Below are positions 1-11,742 of a stretch of 64,000 nt of DNA, in pieces (the stretch's first letter is position 1; every line of letters begins with the position of its first letter). Source of the stretch: Knoxdaviesia capensis (lineage: Eukaryota; Ascomycota; Sordariomycetes; Microascales; Gondwanamycetaceae); contig LNGK01000003.1 in the NCBI GenBank assembly GCA_001510575.1, positions 130,883 to 194,882 of the forward strand, in the 5' to 3' direction. Below the pieces are notes generated by a model. It did no database searches. It had not been told where the DNA came from and saw nothing but the letters and a program-made list of their open reading frames with translations. The position numbers and the translations under genes were made by a program.

Positions 1-1050
1 TGTGAGCAAAAAGGCCAGATGAAGAGAGATCCCTGATTCTCAATACTTTTTCCCCTGTCACTTTTTTCTCGTCTTCTTTTTTTAATCATGTCTTCATCTG
101 TTTTTTTTTTGTATCTACTACAGCTCTTTTCCCTGCCGCTGCTCACTTTTGTCTAGGGTTTCTCGGGGGCCATGTCTAATGTGCATCAATCTGAACGAGG
201 TTTTTGAGGTTTTCCAGTTGTTTTCTTCTTGTTTTGCCATTCTTCGTTTCTCCCGGGTCGTCCTCTTGATCCTGTTTGTCTTCTCTCTTCTTCGTTTCTA
301 CTTTCTTCTCTTAGCAATCTTTTTCCCACACTTCTTACTTATTTTCTTTCTTCTACGCTCCATTTTTCTTTGACGAGTGTGTTATTTTGTCTTTTAAGAG
401 GTTCCTGCGTTTGTATTTCGGGCTGTGCGCGTTTTTTCTTCATGTCTGGGTTTTCTTCTTCTTTTCTATACACCGACGGGACGGACTTGGATGCGGTTTT
501 CAGGGCTGACAAGAACTCCCGCCATCTTTTTTTTCCTCTTTGATATATATGCCCAAACAGACTTTTGAAAGTGATAATTTTTCTCAAACCTTGGTCTGCT
601 AGGGCTGTCTTCTTGTGTGGCAGTACTTGTCCGTGATAACAGGGAATGGTGTATCTGACTGTCCGACTTATCTAGCCCAACGCCAATAGATTTCACCTGA
701 CAGATACGGGGGGAAATATTGAGCTGAGAGCCGGGAATTCGATAGACGAATATACCTCCCGACGTGTAGACGCACACATACGGTATTAGTTCAAGCAGAG
801 TGCGAACCTTAAGACTTGACTCTATTTAGGGTTTCCATGTTGATGAGAGGTTTCCCTCGGTGCGTGCACTGCCTTCTGTCGATCTCACATTCTCTGAACT
901 TGTTTCGGAGCACCGGCCTCTCCTAATGCCGACGAACTCAGCGAGGGTTGTTTGGCTGGTTTTGTTTTGTCCCGTTCATTGCTGTTCCAAATTTATATTG
1001 ATTGAATTGGGTGTACTTGCTCGGTATGCTTTGCTATATGAAGCTATCTA
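1..1050. other. Intergenic, no supported gene
   Basis: This stretch lies downstream of the STAND gene. The first 600 bases are strongly T/C-rich on the + strand and give only low-complexity Phe/Leu/Ser-rich frames on + and Lys/Arg-rich frames on -. A single telomere-like TTAGGGTT sits at 826-833. I see no domain, splice pattern or RNA gene here. Confidence 0.6.
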
Positions 1051-4000
1051 TTACATGTTATCTGCTGAGAATTCAATGAATAATACTCTCCCCAAACCAA
1101 AGCCAAGTACAACAGTGGATTGGAAAACCGCATGCTCAAAGGGCCCGAACTCTGAGGGAATCCATAGTACTCTCCGGCCTCCTCTCCAAATCCACCTATC
1201 ACAGACGTCCACCTCGTAATAGTCGGATATAGTGTGATTTGTCCAGGTAACTTGTCCGTCAGAATCCAGCAGGATCTTGTCCAGATCTATCATGCCATGT
1301 TCGGTTGTGAGATCATAGCTGTCTTTGCTTTGAAAAGAAAGACTGTGGAGTTCCACGCCAACCTCAACTGTGTGGATACAGACCCCCGTGTTTGGATCCC
1401 AGAGCTTGATGGTTTTGTCGTAAGATCCAGACACAAGGCGGAGGTTATCTGGAGTAAATGCAAGCGATATGGCTTCCTTGTCGTGGCCGGTAAGTGTTTG
1501 TATATGAGCGCCGGAGAAACTGTCCCATATACTGATTGCGTTACCGGCACCGCGTACTGCTAGCCGCCTGTCGTCTGGAGAAAAAGCAATTGGACCATGA
1601 CCGTCATTACCAGTGTTTAGTCGGTGCATGCAGCGACCGGTATCGATGTCCCATATCTCAACCTCGGTACAAGAAAGTTGACTTGCAAACCACCGCCATG
1701 CAAACCACCGACCATTGTGTGAAAGCTCCAATGATGCACACTCGCGGCCGACCTCGATAGTGTGCTTGACATTCCCTGTTTCCAGATCCCATATTTTAAC
1801 AGTTTCAAAGAGAGGGACTGCAAGGCGATTATCGACCGTCGAAAGCGCGCCATACCGCCACTGAGAATCCAACCGAGAATCGTGTGTTTCTAGCACGCAT
1901 TGTTCTGTGTTCGGATTCCAGACCTTGATAGACCCGTCCTCTGAAGACGAAAGTAACAGCTGGCCATTTGTGGTGAATCTAACAAAAGAGACAAAATGGT
2001 AAGAATGTTTCCGCTTGGATTCCTCGTCCTTGTCCTCCTCCTCGATGAAGGTTTTAGTGATTGAATCCAGACCCCAGAACTTGATAGTGTCATCGTTCGC
2101 GCAAGATGCAACTGTGTGCATATCGGAAGAAGACACAACGGAGAAGACTTCGCCGCTATGATTTCCGAGCATCCCAACATAGGACGCTGTATCGATATCA
2201 TAGGCTACTATTGCCGCATCTAAACAAACGATCGCACATTGCTGGCTGTCCTTAGGAAGAGCAATTAAACTGACACGGTCCATGTCCATGGAGGGCATGT
2301 CCTTGCAGGTCATTGAATCCAAATCCCAGATGTTAATCCCATTACCGCCGTCCCCGTAGACTAGCAGCTTTCTATCCAGAGAGAACATAATGGAGGTAAC
2401 ACGGCCAGTATGTGCGTCGAAGGTATGCACACAGGTCCAAGTCTTCGGATCCCATAGCTTGACCGTAGAATCCTCTGAACCAGATGCCAGCCACTGACCG
2501 TCCGCGGAAAAAGCGACAGAGCTGACGCAATCGTCATGATCTCTAAGTGTCTCTAAACACTTGCCCGTAGCTATATTCCAGATGTTGATAGTCCCGTCGT
2601 CTGATGCGGATGCGAGAATCTGGCTGTCAGGCGAAAAAACAAGCGATCTGATTTGCCCGGAATGACCTATGAGTGTTCGGCCGGAGTCCCGTCTCATGGA
2701 CATGTCCCACAGCTTAATAGTCTTATCATGGGATCCGGAGGCAAGTAACTTGTCATCGGCGCTCAGAGCCAAGGTAACAACAATTTCTTCATGCCCGGTA
2801 AATGTATGCTGACACTGCCCTGTGCGGGCATCCCAAATTCTAACAGTCGAATCTGCACACCCAGATACCAGCCGGCGGCCATCAGCAGTCAAAGCTAGAG
2901 AAAATGCACCAATATCCGGACATGAGATGGTTAGGATGCAACCATCCCAATATTTCCGTGGGATCGGTTTCCGGGTCATTTCCGGAGCCTCGTGTTGAAA
3001 TTGATTCCGGACAAGACTGTTGGTGGGACTGAAGATAAGAGCCGATTCATAGAGTTGTAGCGGGGCCATCTCGAGACACTCTTTAGAAAACAGTATAAAT
3101 CGGCGAGCATCGACCACGAAATCTGCTATGGGCAAACGTTTACACCTCTGAACGAAGGGTTAGTTCTCAATCCTCACTTCTAATCTCACCGGCTGGAAAT
3201 CAAGCTTCCCCCCAAAAGAAACATTCAGACACTCATCAAGCGCACTTTCTTCCGGGGACCAGGATCCCAGACTTACCACTAGAGTCTCCAGCCTCTCCAT
3301 CGCCAGTATGGCTTCCGAGAGAGTGCCCATAAGACTGAGTGCTTCTAGCCAGTAAATGTACTTCTTTTTGAAGAAGATATCAAGCTCTTTATCAATTTCA
3401 GTGGACTCGTCAGTTGACGGTAGTGTCTCACGTAAATGATCAACCCAGTACATGGATGAGTACTTAATGGGGGCCAATGGGTCTGGATGTGGGATCTTTG
3501 TGACCGGATCTCCCGGAGAAGATATGTCGTACATGTTGCGATGAACTGTTGAGGATAGCGTCTTCAGGGACTGTAAGAAGACTTTGTAGTGTCTATAGGG
3601 AACACTGGTCGGTATTACGTCGAATTCTCTTTCGTTAAGCGGTATGTCTAGGAGGAAGTCCTTTGCAGACTGGTGGACGAAATGGACGGTTTCTCCCTGG
3701 ATACTGAGAAATGAGCCACAGAATTCAATGATATCCTTTAAATACTTGATTCTCTGCTCCGGGGAATCGGCGTAGAGAAAGAAATCATCTGAAAAATGGA
3801 CCACAGATGGCAGTTCGATTAATTTGTAAGGGCGGTAAGCGACAGAGACAGCGTCGAGTATCGTGAGACAGATTTTGGCCTCTTCCGAGCCGATTATATG
3901 CCTCTTCATCCGCGCATACAGTGAGACGAGGTCCGGGGGGAATGACTGAAGCACGGAGTGAGTCCTTCTTACTGTCACATTCAACGGTGCGAGAGCTTTG

Positions 4001-6154
4001 CAGACCAAAGCCACCCACAGGAAAGTCTTGTTCGCATTGGTGGAGAGACGATTTAGAACAGCGGTTTGCAGATCTGCAGGGTACCTCTTCTGGTTCGCAA
4101 GTTGGTCCACCTTGAATTGAATGAACAAGTCGACGGCAGCGGAAATCTCCTCTTGGTTGAGTTCAAGCTTGAGCAGGGTGGTGCTGGGGGCCGTGCTTGG
4201 ATCATCAAACCCCGGCCAGTTCCGGCTGGACACGATCCATTTGGCCGGGCACGACTCTGACACGCGAAGAATGAACTTGATGAGATCCTCTCGGCTCCCG
4301 CCATCCTTGATAGCCGGACTGCATTCATCCAGGGCATCCACAACCAGGATGGCATGTTGCATCTTCTGATCGCTCAGGATTGCCTTCAAAATGCCTGATA
4401 GGTCTGACCAAGCATTCGATCCAACAAGCAGCCCCTCCCTTGGCCCTTTGAAGGCATCCATGGCATGGTGTATAAGCTCGGGGTGCTGCTGGACTATGCC
4501 GTAGATGAGTCCGCGTATGACGGCCGTGGCATAGTTCTTGTCCGGTTCAGTCTCTTCGCAGAAGAAATGAAAAAGAGCTGCCTCCGGGCGCTTCTGCATC
4601 TGTTCGATAATGCCGCAGAGAAGCATCGTCTTGCCTTTTCCGGGATCCCCCTTGACCCAAAAGAGCCGGTCATTTTGGTTATCCTGCCAGGCTATGAAGG
4701 TTGGATTCTTGAGGATCCAGGAGTATGCGCCTTCTAGAAGCCCGCCTTTTTCCGTGACGATGCGTCTCCTGTCACTGATGGGGTCCGTTAGGTAGAACGC
4801 TCGGACACATGCCTCATAGTCGTCTTTACCGAACTCGGATTTCAGATCCACGAGTACCTGGCGCTGCTCTTCGGCAATCCTGATATGCCGCTCCCGTTGA
4901 AGCTGGTCGACATGAGTATTGAATTGGTCCATTTTTTGGCGAATGTCCGTCTCAACCTGTTTGATCTTGCTCAGTCGTTCGGTCCAGTCCTCCAGTTGGA
5001 CAATATCCCGTCCAATGACAATGACCGCGTTTCTATAATAGAGACAAACGCTGTCTACCTGATACGACAGAAGCTTTTCGAAGAGCTCTTGGATCTGTCC
5101 AAGGAGAAGGCGTCTGAGTTTCTTCAACCGCGCGTTCACGTCTGGGCCATTGGTATCATTGAGCGAGAGGTCTGCCAGCTCCATGTACCAGTCCATCTCC
5201 GAGAGGACGTGCTCAAGGCCATCCCGGTTTTCTTTCGGCGCGGCGACTGGGTTCGCGAATATCTAGAGCAATCAGTTAGCATAGAATCACAAAGTCAGTG
5301 GGGAATATGGGGGAGTGATAACATGCCTGCATCACGAGCGAGACACCAGCCCACACCATACTGGCCTCCCTGGAAAACTGCACGGCCGTATTAAAGATCA
5401 CGCCGGCGCCCTTCAAGACCTCAAATACTCCCGCCACCTTTGTCTTGATATCATATTCCTTCTGTGTTTTTTCCTGGCCAGACTTGATGAACTGGTCGAT
5501 CAGATCGGGACGCGTGCTGATATTCTCAATGGTTGCGGAAAGATCAATTTTCTGCAACTCGGCTAGCACAATGTTCTCGAACTTGGCCACTGATTTGGAG
5601 TTTGTTTCTTTGAGCTTATTGTATGCCGCGGACCACATATCATCTGGAGTGGTTCTATCATCGGAAGCCACAGCCGGAGGAGACCCGGCTGGCTGGGGCG
5701 GTGGGAGAGATGAAGTCGGCTGCTCGGCAGCCAGAGACGTCACAGTAGATTCAAACGAGGTGGGCGAAGCCATTTTTGATAAAACCGGGGTCAAAGTGGT
5801 TGCGGCAGACTCCACAGAGGCCAGAGAAGCCATTGTCGGCTGGTCCGGAGCTGGAGATGGGAGAGGGCTTGTCGATGGGGCGGGGGTCAGAGTCATCGCG
5901 GTAGATTCAGCCAAGGCCAGAGAGGCTGTCGGTTGGACTAGAGTCAGAGCCGTGGGAGGGCTTGTTGACGACACGGGGATCAAGGCGGTCACGGTGGACT
6001 CATCCGAAACCAGAGGTGTCGTTGTCGGCTGGACTGGAGCCGGAGCCGGAGCCGGGAGAGGGCTTGGTGATCGAGTAAAACACCGCTTGAAAGCAGCTTT
6101 CATGCGGGAAGATTTCCCCTTCTTGGAAGCACTATCAGCAGGCTGAGCTTCCAT
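1051..6154 (-). CDS. NACHT-WD40 STAND (NLR-like) protein, NWD type
   Basis: This is a predicted cytoplasmic signal-transduction NTPase of the fungal NOD-like receptor class, the class that includes Podospora HET-E/HET-D. Exons run 6154-5327, 5262-3190 and 3147-1051, giving about 1665 residues. Intron 2 is only 42 nt; intron 1 is GC-AG. Layout: a basic N-terminus; a Ser/Thr/Pro repeat region (about residues 25-175); a NACHT_N-like region (about 180-330); a NACHT NTPase with Walker A GDPGKGKT near residue 478, Walker B ILVVDALDE near 580, and WIVSSR following; then 12 recognisable WD40 repeats (about 1020-1565) and a C-terminal tail with the WLP/WIP-type motif usual after such propellers. The ATG at 6154 has A at -3; no ATG upstream in frame looks better. 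The WD repeats are divergent, so this is not one of the near-identical hypervariable propellers. Ligand and downstream effector are unknown. Confidence 0.93.
5263..5326 (-). other. Probable GC-AG intron in the STAND gene
   Basis: On the minus strand the exon ends CAG and the intron begins GCATGT. It carries a CTAAC branch site and ends TCTAG. Joining here is in phase and keeps three residues (VMQ) that a GT donor nine bases upstream would remove. The retained residues fit the spacing WAG(I/V)..........NP that I recall for NACHT_N proteins, which favours the GC donor. A cDNA read would settle it. Confidence 0.65.
5690..6075 (-). repeat. Degenerate Ser/Thr/Pro tandem repeats in STAND N-terminus
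   Basis: The coding sequence here holds about four imperfect copies of a roughly 31-residue unit of the form QPT...ESt.tTLtP.lSTSP. They lie between a short basic N-terminal helix and the NACHT_N-like region. The unit is visible in both protein and DNA, where 'agccgacaacg' and 'tccacagaggcc'-type segments recur. It is probably a flexible linker that expands and contracts by slippage. Confidence 0.6.
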
Positions 6155-8068
6155 CTTGAAGGATCTCGTCTTTTTTGGTATGATTTGAATGAATGTTATC
6201 CGTTTGTATAATGATGCTTGTTGCCTCGATCGCACGTATCCTCTTGAACTGCGGGGAAAAAAAACAGAAAAGAAGAATCAGAAGAATCAGCTCGCTAACA
6301 AGCCCTGAGGCTGTTCTTGGAGCCCTGCTTTCTCTTCTGATTGGGCAGCAACATCGTATGTTCTCTCCGCTCAACACAAATCGAGGCAGTGAGGTCTGGG
6401 TCATGTAACAACGCATCCATATTGAGCCAAATCGGGCAACCCGCCATTGCTGAGTGTGCTCCTCAGCATGGGACTAAACCAAGAAACGTCCCAAAAGACA
6501 AAGTCCGTAATCCTGCAACCACCAGCCAGCCGAAAACCGGCACTCTGAAAATGAGGCTGAATTATGGCCAACAGAGCCCAGCCATAGATCGTAGTCCCTC
6601 CTTCCAGCAGACCGAAACATATCTCGCATACCACGGCGTGACCCGCCGGTTTTTGAGCTATTTCCGGAGCTCGGCGGTTCCCCCGGTCACTTGGACGTTC
6701 CTTCCTCCGCTCCGGTCCACCGGGAATACGTAAGCAGAACGCCGGCCGGCTCCACGCTAAATGTGGGGCGCGCTCAACGACAGGCAGAGTCGGGAACGAG
6801 GACAACAAATTCAAGGTTTCGGGAGATATATATGGTTTCTTATCATTCATCCAAGTCTAACAAGTTTAGGTAGGCTCTTCGAATCTCGAAAAGACGTGTC
6901 CAGTAGGCCCACGGTTAGCGCATGAGCTCCGCCGTCCTAGGTTCAAGCCCGGAAAGGCGGCTTTGCGACTTGGGAAGGCCTGTGTGCATGTTACTGGAAG
7001 AAAAATTTCGAAGGTGTTCTCGGTGGCCCACGAGACCTGTTCAACATATGTGAAGAAGGGCGCTGTCACAGTTAAAGCACTCATCCTGTGCGGGGTCTGG
7101 GCTGATGATTTAAATGAAGGGTTCATGACACTCCCGAAAAAACTCGGTTCAAAATTAGCTTTACGAAGCGGAAAAGAACAAGGCCAGAAGGAATAGCTAT
7201 ATCAAGCCATCTTCCCCGAAGAGACTGTCCTCCATAGCCACGTCTTTAGAGACAGCTTATACGGGATGCTTGATGTATTTCGCTACTGAAATATCCATAG
7301 TTCCGTCCATTGCATCTTCTCCCAGGCTTTGGAACCCTGTCTCCCCAGCCTCCCCGGGGCCCTGGTATTCCCTCCGCCCCGCCCCGATCCCGACCTCCGG
7401 AAGCCCTTCTCAGCCCAGTGTCTCTCGCCAGTTAGAGATATCTGTCCCGCTTGCCACGAAAATAAAAATGCTCGCTTGAAGGAAAAGGTAAGGCTAGTAG
7501 AACTTATCTGTGCCCCTTCTCCTAAACACCATATTCGTATATCCGCCCGCGAAGGATACCACAGTATACCGATACCAAGATAAGAGAAACATGAGAAAGA
7601 TATGCGAAAGAGAAAAGAGATGCCCGTAACATTAAATCTGGGCAGGTTCAGACAAGAGAAAAGAACATCGAATATGCTGTTGTGCTTTTTCTTTCAAGAG
7701 CATCACAGCACCGTAAATACCCATTATTCCCCCTAAACATCAGTCCCAACGAAACAGACCAGCCCGGATACCAACGCTAGCTAGCTCTAATCAACTTTTT
7801 CTTTTCTTTTTTTTTTTTTTGCATATCATATTTTTTAAAACTTTATTGAATTCTGCCTTTTTGGTGTTTTGAAATGTGGTTTTCCCTGTCTGTTCCGTAG
7901 TAGCGTTGAAAAGAAAGAAAAAGAAAAAGAGTATCATTCAGTCAATAAACTTTAGCTCGTATCGAAAGTTCGCGTTGCACAATGCCAGTTTTCCCCGGGT
8001 CCACATCGTATCTAAATGAAGACTCTCAAAATTGTGGAGGAATGGAGAGCCTGCTAGGCCACTTGCAC
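6155..8068. other. Intergenic, STAND promoter and mkt1 3' flank
   Basis: This gap holds the STAND 5' flank on the left and the mkt1 3' region on the right. The longest frame (6401-6850, minus, 149 codons) has no recognisable domain and no introns that extend it. A tRNA B-box-like GGTTCAAGCCC at 6938-6948 lacks foldable arms. T-rich and A-rich tracts at 7797-7840 and 7905-7930 are compatible with 3' UTR and terminator sequence. Confidence 0.5.
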
Positions 8069-10888
8069 TTAGATGGGCCGAGCCTCAAGGTAGTTGTACG
8101 CTTTCATCCACATCACCTGGTCACTCTCGGGCATTTCGGAAGGCAGCAGCGTCTGAACACCAGCCCACAGCGCCTTGAAGAAAGCATAGCAGATCTTCAT
8201 GTCTTCGACAAAGTGGGTAGCATGAGGAACCCAGGTCTTGGGGAATGCCTCCAGCCGTGCAGTGCGCTCCTCGTCGCTCTCGGTCAAATTGTCCTTGTCG
8301 TCCAGGAATGTCTTGACAGCGATTCCCATCGAGATGTTCTGGTCGTAGAGGAAGGGGAGTCTAGAAAGAGAGAAAAGTTAGTAAGGCACATTAGATACAA
8401 CCATGAGGTAATGGGTTGGAGGACAAGCATAAGTAGCAAGGAACACAAAAGAAGAAGATGGGAGAAAAGAAAGCTTACCTCTGGGAAATGTAGACATAGT
8501 CATCCCGATCTTTCTTGCATTGAGCCTGCAGAAACATCGACGCCAAAATAGCCTCAAGCAGATCGCGGTCGGTCTCGCGAACCTCGGTCGTCATCGTGCT
8601 AAACGCCAGCAGGTTCTTATTCAGCGGGCCGGTGTAGCCGTTCATCTCGTGGCGCAGCTTAAGCAGCGTCGCACAGCGGCTGATGAGAAGAACGCTGTCA
8701 CGCTCCTCCCTCGAGCCCGATAGCGGAAGTCCGTGGATAGACTCATTCTTGTGCCCCGCCGTCAGGATCTGGTGGCGGATCAGCTCAAAAGCCACCAGCA
8801 CCGCCTCGTACAGACCCGGAACTTCCGAGTTCTGCTTCACCGTCTCGGTGATGGACAACAGCGACGCCGCCAGCGCCGTTCCCCAGTTCGTGTGAGTGTG
8901 ATCATCCTTGAGATACTCTCGCACATGCAGGAATCGAAACATGGCCAGCGACGTGATGAGCGAGGCTGATTCCAGCCCATGAACGGCGCCCGCGGTGCTG
9001 GTAAAGGTCTTGGCCACGAAGTCGGGATTAACGAGAGCCATGGTTTCGTAGGCAATCACATCCGTCACGCCAGCCGGGGCAGGGAACTGCTTGATTGCGT
9101 CCTCACTGATAGTCCACTCTCGAAGCTTTCGGTCGATGGGGTTGTACAGAGACCGGTGATTGATGGTCTTCACAATCTTGGTGTCATACCACACCCCAAA
9201 CTTGACCTGGCGATAATGGAGGCCACGGTTCAGGGGGGGCATCAGCACAGCCAGTGTCTGGTCCTTGATGGGGAGAAGCTGCTCGGTGGCCATGTGCTGG
9301 TATTCAGGTAGAGCAATCGACGTGACACTGGGGGGAACAATGACTTGGCTGTGAGTGATCCATCCGAGAGTGCGGGAGCTGATCAGGCCAGTATTGACGT
9401 AATGGAACAGCTCCGCCGGAAGTTTGAGGCCGAGATATTCGTAGTTGTCGTCAGTCAGGGAGTCAAAGTCATTGACCGTAACCTCGCCACCCTCACTGAT
9501 GTAGATGAAGTGCTTGATAATCATGCGAGCCTTGTAGTACTTGTCCAGCCAGTTGGGTTCGTTTTGCATCTGCAGGGCTTCGTTGAAGGTTGTGCAGGCA
9601 TTGGCCACAGACCGCTGTGATCCCCAGAGGATGCTCAGGGCGTGAGTGATGACGAGCGGGGGGCGGCTGAAGTGCACAGGATCGTTTGTGTGAGGGAAGG
9701 GGGGCAGGAAAGTGGTGCCAGTCATCAAGAATGAGTCGATAAACAAGGTCTCGTTCCAATCGCGCTCTTTGCTGCTCAGGATGGACTTCTTGGAGAGGCA
9801 CGTGATTGATCTCTCCTCCCAGTCAATCGACCGAATGATCGAATCCTTGATTGGGTACAGGAGAAGCTCCTGGGAGCCCATGATGCCGGCACATTGATCG
9901 GAATCAATCATGTCCAGGTAGGCGAGCTGTGCCGAGGCATTGAAAGGAGCCACGAGGAAATGCCAGTCTCTAGCCTTCAGCTTCTTCATCAGAAGAGGGT
10001 ACAGGCTCTTGACGCGGTAAGCTACAGCCCGAGAAAAAGAAATCAGTTAGAGAAAGACACAGTCACACAGGAAACGTGGCGTACAGCGGAAGACGGAACG
10101 GGAAGACGAAACACAAGAAGCCGTCGGACGAGCAAACAAAGACAAGCCACACAAACGCGCAGGTCTGCATGTGTCCCCAAGTCGGCACGTCCTCAGAAGC
10201 TCTCGCATCCACAATGTTGCAGCATTCACCGAAACAGGCTATCATCCAAGACGACAAAATACATACCACTAGAAGTTCCAAACACATTGACAGCGTCTTG
10301 GGCCTGGTGGGAAAAGTACAGGTCCCAAGCGTGCTCAGTCTTCTGGTGATCGAGGACGCCGCGACGGATATCGGTCTCGGCCTGGCCACTCAGCGGCTGG
10401 CCGTCGAAGACAAACAGAGGCGTGACATTGTTGGTCTTCCACAGGTCCAGGGCCTGGTCGAGATGCTCGTCGATTCCGGTCAGGCCTCCCAGAGCGGGGA
10501 GAAGAGGCTCGTGGTAAGGCGGGTTGTCGAGGATGTAGTTTAGGTAGTAGGTCGCGTCCACGCCGATGCTGCAGTCTTGGATTTCCGAAAGGCTCGCAAC
10601 ACTGTAGGAGACATGTCAGTATGAGAGAGAAGCTGGAATCAGCATCCAGTGCCAAGGGGACACTTACATGGCCTGGTCATTGATCCAGGCGTCTTCGTCG
10701 TTAACTGGCAGTAAGGGTCAGGGGAGAGAGGGCCAATTAGCAAAGATTCTTTAACATCTCAACCCTAAGATAAAATGGCCAAGCTAAGAAGCAGACACGA
10801 TGGTTCCAAGACTGGTGCCAGGATGAACACAACGCCACTACTTCTCTTTCTCAAGTATCATCGTCATAGGCGCAAACTTACATGGCAT
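8069..10888 (-). CDS. mkt1: Mkt1-type XPG-like post-transcriptional regulator
   Basis: Mkt1 works with Pbp1 in yeast on mRNA translation and stability in the cytoplasm. Five coding exons: 10888-10882, 10704-10668, 10601-10267, 10021-8479 and 8360-8069, about 737 residues. The frame is continuous through all junctions, and donors are GTAAGT, GTAAGT, GTATGT and GTAAGC. The XPG-N-like part carries GVDATYYLNYIL (Asp30) and PLFVFDGQPL. The XPG-I-like part reads NASAQLAYLD and GIMGSQELLLYP where active FEN1/XPG nucleases have an EAEA-type motif and acidic residues. The metal-binding acids are therefore lost, as expected for the catalytically dead Mkt1 branch. The long middle and C-terminal regions match the Mkt1 N/C domains by overall pattern. 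It is divergent from the dioxygenase gene at 11743. Confidence 0.93.
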
Positions 10889-11742
10889 CCTAGAGGAATG
10901 AGTGGAATGCCACTCCACGAGGCTTCAGGCAGGGAGGCAGAGAGAAAGGATCGGGTCCCTTTCGAGGGAGGAAATCTAATTGAGTCGAACAAAGGCCGTT
11001 GAGAAAAGACTGAAACCTCACAAACACTCTGTGTATATCAATCCGTCGCAAAGAGGAAGAAGATGCCAAACAAAGCTGGGCAGTCTATCTGGAATTTTTG
11101 AGTCGACGTGGTTAGGTGTAGAGAGGATATGGGATCTGAGGAGAGAATGTTGGAAATACGAAAGGGAAAGGAAAGGAAGAGGAGAGAGGGGAAAAAGAGA
11201 GAAACGGAAGTTAAGGAACCTGCTGTTTCAATCGTGGGGATGAAGAATGACAAAAATCAAGAATCGAAGCTTCCGTCAACTGAGGTGGGAAAAACCACGG
11301 ATGAATCAATGTGCAGGTCCTTCCCAAAAAAAAAAAAAAAAACAACCAATTCCTAAAGCTTGCATATTTTTTTGGCAGGGGCTTAATGAGAAGGGTTTTG
11401 GGGCGGTTTTTCCAGAGCTCGCAGGCACCATAGAAAGAAATGTGGCGCGGGGTCTTTTGTGGCTGATTAAATTCTTAGGGTTAGGGTTGTCCTTTTCGAC
11501 GCCAGTTGCGGAGATACGATCGACGGCGATTGGCGATAAGGTCTCGTTAAGGGAGTGGAACGACTTTCCCCCGCAATATGGCAGCGATACAAGCTTGACA
11601 TCTTCGTCCGAGACTGTACGCGACTAGTACTGTTGCGAGCTTCGAGGAAGAGATCGAACTTGAACTTTGAGCGGTTCTGAGACGCCAAACTCTGTATTTC
11701 GCAAACCCCAAACCTCTATTTACCACCAACACGTGCGCAGCC
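10889..11742. promoter_or_regulatory. Divergent promoter, mkt1 / dioxygenase, with telobox
   Basis: This 854-bp region separates two divergent start codons. It contains two tandem telomere-type repeats (TTAGGGTTAGGGTT) at 11475-11488, 255 bp upstream of the dioxygenase ATG. A matching AACCCTAA lies at 10761-10768 inside mkt1 intron 1. A poly-A run is at 11326-11341 and a purine-rich stretch at 11140-11215. No gene is supported. Confidence 0.55.

Noticed and set aside
6401..6850. 149-codon minus-strand frame next to the STAND gene, considered as a partnered effector
   Set aside because: No HET-s-like, lipase, HeLo or other effector pattern, and no conserved-looking segment.
6905..6960. tRNA-like GGTTAGCGCATGAG...GGTTCAAGCCC
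   Set aside because: A- and B-box-like words occur but neither acceptor, D nor anticodon arm can be folded.
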